DNA of 11,886 nt, taken from Bacillota bacterium. Lineage in GTDB: Bacteria; Bacillota; Clostridia; Oscillospirales; Ruminococcaceae. The notes beneath the pieces are model-generated. The model was not told the DNA's origin. It did not search any database and saw only the letters and a program-made list of their open reading frames with translations. Numbering within the stretch: position 1 is the stretch's first letter; every line of letters begins with the position of its first letter. Shown here piece after piece: positions 6,502 to 11,886 of the stretch. The DNA lies in the NCBI GenBank assembly GCA_023456995.1, contig JAEWNU010000156.1:1-11886 (forward strand), written 5' to 3'. A program made the position numbers and the translations under genes.

Positions 6502-7533
6502 TTAGACCATAAAATACTCAGGCCCACCATTTTCGACGGGTAGGGTTGCAACCGCATTAAGCGCAGCACCAGCAACATGACCCGAAAGATATTCAAAATA
6601 GGCCTGTGCGCCAATCATGGCGGCGTTATCGCCGGTTAGAGACAGAGGCGGCATATAAAGATTGAGCCCGCGCTCGGCGGCGATGTTGATAAGTTGGGCG
6701 CGTAACCGTGTATTAGCGGAAACGCCGCCCGCTACTGTTATGTTTTTGTAACCTGTCTGCTCGGCTGCAAGAAATAGACGACTGCAAAGTGCATCACACA
6801 CAGTTTTCTCGAAGCTGGCACACAGCGAAGGCACATCAAGAGTTTCGCCTTTTTGTTGTGCGTTGTGCAAAAGATTTACTACTGCTGTTTTGACCCCAGA
6901 AAAGCTCATGTCCAGTGGAGCGCCTTCTACATGCGGTTTAGGAAAGCGATACTTGTTCTCATCCCCCAGTCGGGCCTGCGCGTCCAGCGCGACGCCACCG
7001 GGATACCCCAGCCCCATGGAACGCGCGGCTTTGTCGAAAGCTTCGCCGGCAGCATCGTCGCGTGAGCGACCCAATACTTTTAGAATGGTATAGTCCTGCA
7101 CATCTATAATCAGGCTATGTCCACCCGATGCCACAAGACAGAGAAAAGGCGGCTTTAACTGAGGCGACACGATATAATTGGCGGCGATGTGCCCGCGGAT
7201 ATGATGAACCGGAATCAAGGGCTTGTTTGCGGAAAAAGCCAAACCCTTGGCGAAATTAACGCCAACCAGTAAGGCGCCGATCAACCCTGGTCCGGCAGTG
7301 ACGGCGATAGCGTCCACGTCATGCACCGATAGCCCTGCTTGCAAAAGCGCCTCAAGGACGACAGCATCAATTTTCTCTATGTGCCGGCGGGAGGCGATTT
7401 CGGGAACAACACCACCGTAAAGACGGTGCTCAGCAATTTGTGTGTAAATAACTGACGATAGGACGTTGCGACCGTCTTCGACGACAGCAGCGGCCGTCTC
7501 ATCGCAGGAGGACTCGATAGCGAGAATTTTCAT
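6502..7533 (-). CDS. tsaD: tRNA N6-threonylcarbamoyladenosine (t6A37) synthase subunit TsaD
   Basis: Catalytic subunit that, with TsaB and TsaE, transfers threonylcarbamoyl from TC-AMP to A37 of ANN-decoding tRNAs. The ATG at 7533 gives the canonical start MKILAIESSCDETAAAVV and 343 aa, the normal length. A GTG at 7578 would add 15 residues and is unlikely, since AAGGAG (7550-7545) lies inside that extension and serves the 7533 start with an 11-base gap. The metal-binding HHIRGH is at 110-115 (His111, His115), followed by SGGHS (136-140), GEAFDKAARSMGLGYPGG (163-180), AGGVSANTRLR and the C-terminal TGDNAAMIG with the third metal ligand Asp. It lies on the same strand as polA and rimI but 162 nt after rimI. 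tsaB, often next to rimI or tsaD, is absent here. Confidence 0.97.
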   Translation of the reverse strand: MKILAIESSCDETAAAVVEDGRNVLSSVIYTQIAEHRLYGGVVPEIASRRHIEKIDAVVLEALLQAGLSVHDVDAIAVTAGPGLIGALLVGVNFAKGLAFSANKPLIPVHHIRGHIAANYIVSPQLKPPFLCLVASGGHSLIIDVQDYTILKVLGRSRDDAAGEAFDKAARSMGLGYPGGVALDAQARLGDENKYRFPKPHVEGAPLDMSFSGVKTAVVNLLHNAQQKGETLDVPSLCASFEKTVCDALCSRLFLAAEQTGYKNITVAGGVSANTRLRAQLINIAAERGLNLYMPPLSLTGDNAAMIGAQAYFEYLSGHVAGAALNAVATLPVENGGPEYFMV

Positions 7534-7570
7534 GTTGTTAGAAACTCCTTGAAAGAATAAGCAAGGTGTG

Positions 7571-7587
7571 GTTAGCACGTAACCAAA
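7571..7587 (-). other. Hairpin in the tsaD leader
   Basis: TGGTTA and TAACCA form a perfect 6-bp stem around CGTGC, roughly 20 bases upstream of the tsaD ribosome site. It is seen in sequence only. It could affect mRNA stability or translation, or be incidental. Confidence 0.3.
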
Positions 7588-7631
7588 GCGCCATGTGGTA
7601 AAGCCCTATGACGACTAAAATGATATAGCAT

Positions 7632-7657
7632 AAAAAACTTGCCCCATCAGTTCGGGG
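7632..7657 (-). terminator. Possible weak terminator between rimI and tsaD
   Basis: On the minus strand CCCCG (7657-7653) can pair with TGGGG (7646-7642) through four GC pairs and one G-U, with a 6-base loop. Four bases later comes TTTTTT (7637-7632). The stem is short, so it may only attenuate transcription entering tsaD. I saw no good promoter for tsaD in the remaining gap. Confidence 0.38.
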
Positions 7658-7695
7658 ACCTTATATAAATCAATTGCAAATGTGGTTTTAGAAAA

Positions 7696-8145
7696 TTAAT
7701 GGTCCAGCGTGTGACGCATCAGCATAGCGTCTTCGCGGGGGAAATCGTAAAAATTGGGGCGAATGCCCACGGGCTTAAACCCCAGCTTCTGATAAAGTGA
7801 GATGGCGGTAACATTGGAAATACGCACCTCGAGCATTAGCCAATCTAGAGACAACTTAATTGATTCAGTTAGCAAGGCGCGGGTAAGCGCCTCCCCTGCA
7901 CCATGACGGCGCTCCTGTGGCAGTACCGCTACGTTGGTAACGCTGCCCTCGCCGAAAATGTGCTCTAAACCGGCCCAACCGATGACCATGCCGTCACTTT
8001 TGAGCGCAGCAAACATAACGGCGTTCTCCTTGGCTAGTTCGTCGGCTAGGCTCTGCGCACTCCACGGTTGAGCAAAACATGCCTTTTCGACCTCGGCAAT
8101 TCCTTGAATATGCTCTGATGTTACCGGCCTCACCATAAATTTCAT
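7696..8145 (-). CDS. rimI: Ribosomal protein S18-alanine N-acetyltransferase RimI (GNAT)
   Basis: GNAT-fold acetyltransferase that transfers acetyl from acetyl-CoA to the N-terminal Ala of ribosomal protein S18. The 149-aa product has the family's usual size. Visible motifs are the N-terminal RPVTSEHIQGIAEVEKACF, then PWS, the central GSVTNVAVLPQERRHGAGEAL (acetyl-CoA pyrophosphate loop) and LEVRISNVTAISLYQKLGF near the C-terminus. RimI-like NFYDFPREDAMLM follows. The start ATG at 8145 is 3 nt after the polA stop, and its GGAGG lies within the last polA codons, so translation is probably coupled. Related GNATs are hard to separate, but the motif set and the nearby tsaD favour RimI. Confidence 0.9.
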   Translation of the reverse strand: MKFMVRPVTSEHIQGIAEVEKACFAQPWSAQSLADELAKENAVMFAALKSDGMVIGWAGLEHIFGEGSVTNVAVLPQERRHGAGEALTRALLTESIKLSLDWLMLEVRISNVTAISLYQKLGFKPVGIRPNFYDFPREDAMLMRHTLDH

Positions 8146-8148
8146 GAC

Positions 8149-10758
8149 TTATTTAGCCTCCAACCAGTTTTCGCCGATGCTTGACTTGGCCACCATAGCC
8201 ACTCTAAGCGACACGGCGTTTTGCATCTCTTCTGTCAGAATGGCTGCGGCGCGCTCGGCCTCGTCAACAGGGGCCTCGACAATCAGCTCATCGTGTACCT
8301 GTAAGATCAGACGGGCGCGCAAATTTTCTTTCTTGAGCCGCTTAAACACCTTGACCATCGCCAACTTTATGATGTCTGCAGCAGTGCCCTGAATGGGGGT
8401 GTTCATTGCCACGCGTTCGCCAAACGCTTTTGTAATGCGATTGGTGGCCGCGAGCTCTGGCAACGGGCGGCGACGGCCAAACAGCGTTTTCACATAGCCG
8501 TTTACTTTGCCAAAATCAATTGATTCCTGCATATAGTTGCGCACGCCCTGGTAGGTGGCAAGGTAGCTCTTAATATAGCGGTCGGCTTCCGCTACAGAGA
8601 CACCAATATCCTGAGAGAGCGAAAAAGCCCCGATTCCGTAAACGATGCCAAAATTGACGGCTTTTGCGCTAGAACGCATCTGCGGGGTGACAAACGCCTC
8701 TGGCATATCAAACACCTGAGCGGCGGTTTTGGTGTGAATGTCCTCCCCGTGCTTAAAGGCGTCGATCATGTTGTCGTCATTTGCGATATGCGCCAACACG
8801 CGCAACTCAATTTGGGAGTAGTCTGCATCAACCAGCAAGCAGCCCTTGTTCGCGACAAAAAAACGGCGCAGACGACTGCCGCGTTCGGTGCGCACCGGAA
8901 TGTTCTGTAAATTCGGCTCGGTGGAGCTGATTCGCCCCGTGCGGGTTTCAGTTTGCCTGAAGATGGAACGCACCCGACCATCATCGTCAAGTTGTGCGAG
9001 CAACCCCTCCACATAAGTGGACTTGAGTTTGGCCAGCTTTCGGTAGGATAAAACATCTTCTACGATAGGGTGTTTGGTTCTTAAAGAATCAAGCGTGTCA
9101 GCGTCGGTGGAATAACCACTCTTAGTTTTGCGTTTTGCGGTCAAGCCTAGACGATCAAACAACACCTCACCTAATTGCTTTGGCGAGTTGATGTTAAATT
9201 CCCCGCCCGCAAGGTAATAGATGCGCTGAGTCAGCTCCGCCAGATCGGTGTCTAAGTCGCGGCCAAAGGATTTCAGGCCCTCGGCATCCAGCGCAAAGCC
9301 GAGTGTCTCCATAGAGGCCAGCACGCGAGCAAGCGGTTGTTCAATTTCGACAAGCAGCATCTCCATCTCTTTTTCACGGATCTCCTCACGCAGCTGCACG
9401 CATAGAGCGGGCAGTACCTGCATGTCTTCGAAAAAAACGGACAGATCCTCAGACAGGTCGCCTGGCAAGTCGAAACTTTGGCGAACGAGGGTTCGCCCGC
9501 TGCAAAGTGTGGCAATTGTGTAACTGCTGGCTAATGGCGAAAGCAGGTAGCCAGCTAGAATAGGGTCAAACTTAACGTCACTGCCCTCCAAACCCTTTAA
9601 ATAAAGGTAGCGGTACCAGTCCTTGCTGTTAGGCAGCACCAGCTGGGCAGTACATTTAGATAGATCCGCTAGCAGCACCTCTAGTTCAGGACAATCGTCA
9701 TTCAACAGCGCAAGACTGCTGCCTAAAATAGCCACGGCTGTAGGCCGATTGTCAGAAAAATGAAGGCACACGGTAAGGGTGTCTTCTGAAAAAAGCACAC
9801 GAGTCTTGCTCACATCGTTGATCGAGACAGGGATAGCGGTAGTTTCAGGCTGCAGGGCAGCGGTAGGTGAATCATAATCGACAGCGGGTGGTGACAATTT
9901 TAGACGCGTAATAATTGAACGCAACTCAAGTCGGTCGAGCAAATTGTAAAGTTTATCGGTTTGCTGCTGAGCGGGGATAAGATCATCTAGCGTTCTGTCA
10001 AGCGGTACAGCGCAGTTTATCTCGGCCAAAATACGGCTCTGATAGGCGCTATCCCGGCCGTCGATAAGTTTTTGCCGCACGCCCTTTTTAATTGTGGAAT
10101 CGTCTAGGTTCTCATATACGCCATCGAGCGTTTTAAAGGAAGCAATCAGCGAAAGGGCGGTCTTCTCTCCTATTCCCGCCACACCGGGGATGTTGTCTGA
10201 AGGATCACCCATCAGCGCCTTTACGTCGATCATCTGCTTAGGTGAAACGCCATACTTTTCTAAAACGGCAGCCTCATCGATGACTTCGGATCCGGATTGA
10301 CCGCCACGCGTGAAGGCCAGCCGAACCGTTACGCCACCGCCGATGAGCTGAAAGCTGTCACGGTCACCCGTGGCGATAATACATTCGCATCCACAGCTGC
10401 GGCAGGTGGCTGCAAGTGTACCAAGGATGTCGTCGGCCTCATATCCTTCAATTGAAAGAATCGGATACCCCAGATAACTAAGCAGCTCTTTAAGGGGTTC
10501 GAGCTGTTGGGCTAGTTCTTCGGGCATACCCTTGCGCTGGGCCTTGTAGCCATCATATAGTTTGTGACGGAAGGTAGGCGCTTTGAGATCAAACGCACAG
10601 ACAACGATGTCCGGGTTAACTTCTTCACATATTTTGAACAAAATATTTAAAAAGCCGTAGATGCCGTTGGTAAACAGTCCCTCGCGCGTGGTGAGCGGAC
10701 GCACACCATAATAAGCACGATTAAGGATACTGTTGGAATCGACTGCGAGGAGTTTCAT
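8149..10758 (-). CDS. polA: DNA polymerase I
   Basis: Family A polymerase for Okazaki-primer removal and repair synthesis; 869 aa from ATG 10758, with GGGAG six bases upstream. The N-terminal 5'-nuclease domain (about 1-290) is intact: Asp7, AFDLKAPTFRHKLYDGYKA (Asp57), EGYEADDILG (104-112), TGDRDS (130-135) and MGDPSDNIPGVAGIGEKTA. The polymerase domain has motif A DADYSQIELR (catalytic Asp646), the O-helix RSSAKAVNFGIVYG (695-708, Lys699 and Tyr707) and motif C QVHDE (820-824, Asp823). The middle domain (about 300-450) lacks an evident DxE exonuclease motif, so proofreading is probably absent, as is common in Firmicutes PolA. It heads a leftward unit with rimI 3 nt behind and is divergent from dusB, sharing the intergenic palindrome at 10858-10888. 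Confidence 0.98.
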   Translation of the reverse strand: MKLLAVDSNSILNRAYYGVRPLTTREGLFTNGIYGFLNILFKICEEVNPDIVVCAFDLKAPTFRHKLYDGYKAQRKGMPEELAQQLEPLKELLSYLGYPILSIEGYEADDILGTLAATCRSCGCECIIATGDRDSFQLIGGGVTVRLAFTRGGQSGSEVIDEAAVLEKYGVSPKQMIDVKALMGDPSDNIPGVAGIGEKTALSLIASFKTLDGVYENLDDSTIKKGVRQKLIDGRDSAYQSRILAEINCAVPLDRTLDDLIPAQQQTDKLYNLLDRLELRSIITRLKLSPPAVDYDSPTAALQPETTAIPVSINDVSKTRVLFSEDTLTVCLHFSDNRPTAVAILGSSLALLNDDCPELEVLLADLSKCTAQLVLPNSKDWYRYLYLKGLEGSDVKFDPILAGYLLSPLASSYTIATLCSGRTLVRQSFDLPGDLSEDLSVFFEDMQVLPALCVQLREEIREKEMEMLLVEIEQPLARVLASMETLGFALDAEGLKSFGRDLDTDLAELTQRIYYLAGGEFNINSPKQLGEVLFDRLGLTAKRKTKSGYSTDADTLDSLRTKHPIVEDVLSYRKLAKLKSTYVEGLLAQLDDDGRVRSIFRQTETRTGRISSTEPNLQNIPVRTERGSRLRRFFVANKGCLLVDADYSQIELRVLAHIANDDNMIDAFKHGEDIHTKTAAQVFDMPEAFVTPQMRSSAKAVNFGIVYGIGAFSLSQDIGVSVAEADRYIKSYLATYQGVRNYMQESIDFGKVNGYVKTLFGRRRPLPELAATNRITKAFGERVAMNTPIQGTAADIIKLAMVKVFKRLKKENLRARLILQVHDELIVEAPVDEAERAAAILTEEMQNAVSLRVAMVAKSSIGENWLEAK

Positions 10759-10857
10759 TTTTGTCTCCCTTCAAGGTTGTGCTATGGAATAATTAGGTCG
10801 GGTTGTCCAGAAAAAAGGCAGTTACCGCGTTTTAGCGGAATGACCTTGGGTATTATT

Positions 10858-10888
10858 GGTATAATAGCTGCTTTGCAGTTATTATACC
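10858..10888. promoter_or_regulatory. Palindromic divergent promoter element between polA and dusB
   Basis: A 31-nt near-perfect inverted repeat: 14-base arms (10858-10871 and 10875-10888) differ at one position and enclose TTT. Each arm holds an extended -10 sequence TGGTATAAT: 10857-10865 for the plus strand and 10889-10881 for the minus strand. Predicted starts lie inside the palindrome, so the two directions would compete. No good -35 box fits either, as is usual with extended -10 promoters. The minus copy is the best polA promoter candidate. The palindrome could instead, or also, be an operator. Confidence 0.5.
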
Positions 10889-10940
10889 ACAAAAAACTGT
10901 CGATGCACCAAAAATTTCTGCATTAATAAAGGAAAATTGG

Positions 10941-10969
10941 TTGAAGGGACGCACGTCTTTTGCTAAAAT
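10941..10969 (+). promoter_or_regulatory. Promoter of dusB
   Basis: TTGAAG (10941-10946), a 17-base spacer and TAAAAT (10964-10969) predict a start near 10976, about 23 bases before the dusB ATG. The extended -10 at 10857 could be a second, distal promoter. Confidence 0.65.
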
Positions 10970-10998
10970 AGAAAGACTTAACAGAGGGGAAATCTTAA

Positions 10999-11886
10999 AT
11001 GAAAATCTCAACAATTGAAATAAAGGGGTTTGCTGCGTTGGCGCCAATGGCAGGCGTGGCTGACCGCGCGGTGCGCACCATAAGCAGGGCGCATGGCGCG
11101 TGTTACACAGTGGGCGAAATGACCAGTGCCAAAGGCATTAGTATGGGCAGCAAAAAGAGTGCTGAGTTACTTGAGGTAGATGATGCACACCCTTTTGCGG
11201 TGCAGCTTTTTGGGGCCGATCCCGACTGCATACGTGAGGCGGCTCAAGTAGCAGCCGAGCGGCGGCCTGATTTGATTGATTTAAACATGGGCTGCCCTGC
11301 ACCCAAAATCACTGGCGGCGGAGCAGGTAGCGCGTTGCTGAAGAACCTGCCACTGGCTGAAGAAATTGCACGCGCAGCTGTTTTGGGTGCTGGAGGAATA
11401 CCAGTAACGGCCAAGATTCGCCGAGGATATGACGCGGGCGATGATGTGGCGGTTGAGGCGGCTAAAAGACTTGAGCAGGCAGGCGTGGCGGCGATTACGG
11501 TGCATGGCAGAACCCGTGCGCAGATGTATTCCCCACCGGTCGATTTGAACTGCATTGCGGCAGTTAAGGCAGCAGTTTCAGTGCCTGTAATCGGAAACGG
11601 TGATATTTTCTCGCCACAAGATGCAAAGCAAATGTTTGAATATACTGGCTGTGATCTAGTGATGATCGGCCGAGGTGCGCTTGGCAACCCCTGGCTTTTT
11701 GATCAAATAAACGCGCTCATGCGCGGCGAAGCAGTTCCAGAGGGGCCTGCGCTTGAAACACGCCTTGAGATCATGCAGCATGAAATTACACTTCTAATAA
11801 AAGACAAGGGCGAGAGCGTGGGTTTTAGAGAAGCCAGAAAGCATGTGGCATGGTATATGACAGGGCTGCGTGGTGCGGCTCAGTTG
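10999..11886 (+). CDS. dusB: tRNA-dihydrouridine synthase, DusB/NifR3 type (C-terminus cut by window edge)
   Basis: FMN enzyme that reduces uridine to dihydrouridine in the tRNA D-loop region. ATG 10999 is preceded by AGAGGGGA (10983-10990, 8-base gap), and 296 codons are open to the window end; the family has about 320-330 residues, so only the C-terminal part of the helical domain is missing. The TIM-barrel signature runs AALAPMAGVADRAVR (12-26), then QLFGAD, the active-site DLNMGCPAPKI with catalytic Cys99, AKIRRGYD, TVHGRTRAQMY, and the FMN-phosphate loops IGNGDIFS and MIGRGALGNPW. The helical domain begins with LEIMQHEITLL and includes FREARKHVAWY, typical of DusB. It is the only plus-strand gene and diverges from polA. 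Confidence 0.95.
   Translation, partial: MKISTIEIKGFAALAPMAGVADRAVRTISRAHGACYTVGEMTSAKGISMGSKKSAELLEVDDAHPFAVQLFGADPDCIREAAQVAAERRPDLIDLNMGCPAPKITGGGAGSALLKNLPLAEEIARAAVLGAGGIPVTAKIRRGYDAGDDVAVEAAKRLEQAGVAAITVHGRTRAQMYSPPVDLNCIAAVKAAVSVPVIGNGDIFSPQDAKQMFEYTGCDLVMIGRGALGNPWLFDQINALMRGEAVPEGPALETRLEIMQHEITLLIKDKGESVGFREARKHVAWYMTGLRGAAQL

Noticed and set aside
7544..7600. An 18-codon ORF (MALWLRANH...) on the minus strand overlapping the tsaD ribosome site
   Set aside because: It has only a weak upstream AGGG, a single Trp codon, and no biological reason to regulate tsaD; chance is the simpler explanation.
10811..10838. CCGC/GCGG hairpin followed by T6 in the polA leader, considered as an attenuator
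   Set aside because: The stem is only 4 bp and the T-run starts eight bases after it, so it is a poor terminator.
11244..11687. Minus-strand 147-aa ORF antisense to dusB
   Set aside because: Low-complexity Ala/Ser/Pro-rich shadow of the GC-rich dusB coding frame.

Overview
The window looks like a chromosomal housekeeping segment from a Gram-positive (Firmicutes) anaerobe, most likely a clostridial lineage such as the Oscillospirales. The main reasons are a T-box riboswitch, strong GGAGG-type Shine-Dalgarno sites, a T-box-controlled ABC_sub_bind lipoprotein transporter, a family A DNA polymerase without visible proofreading residues, and GTP-type PEP carboxykinase. The lineage is an inference. 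No mobile element, CRISPR array, tRNA or rRNA was seen.

Layout: every gene except the last lies on the minus strand, so read right to left. polA (10758-8149) is followed by rimI after 3 nt and by tsaD after a 162-nt gap with a terminator-like hairpin. pckG (6365-4605) is followed 21 nt later by an overlooked 45-codon membrane-protein ORF (4583-4446) and a strong terminator. typA (4069-2252) has its own promoter and a TTG start. The left end is a tryptophan-type transport operon: promoter, T-box leader with a UGG (Trp) specifier, a 17-bp terminator, a 24-codon ORF with two Trp codons, lipoprotein trpX (1701-706), an intercistronic hairpin and a truncated permease (630-1). On the plus strand only dusB (10999 to the window edge) is seen; it diverges from polA, and a 31-nt near-perfect palindrome between them carries an extended -10 box on each strand.

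Working together: most genes are core information-processing functions (DNA repair synthesis, S18 acetylation, t6A and dihydrouridine tRNA modification, a ribosome-associated GTPase), plus gluconeogenic/anaplerotic PEP carboxykinase and an amino-acid uptake system. The most interesting region is 1700-2165. There a tRNA-sensing T-box and a Trp-codon leader ORF, whose stop lies just before the trpX ribosome site, may act in series. This recalls the two-layer control known for Bacillus rtpA (anti-TRAP) but here sits in front of a transporter.
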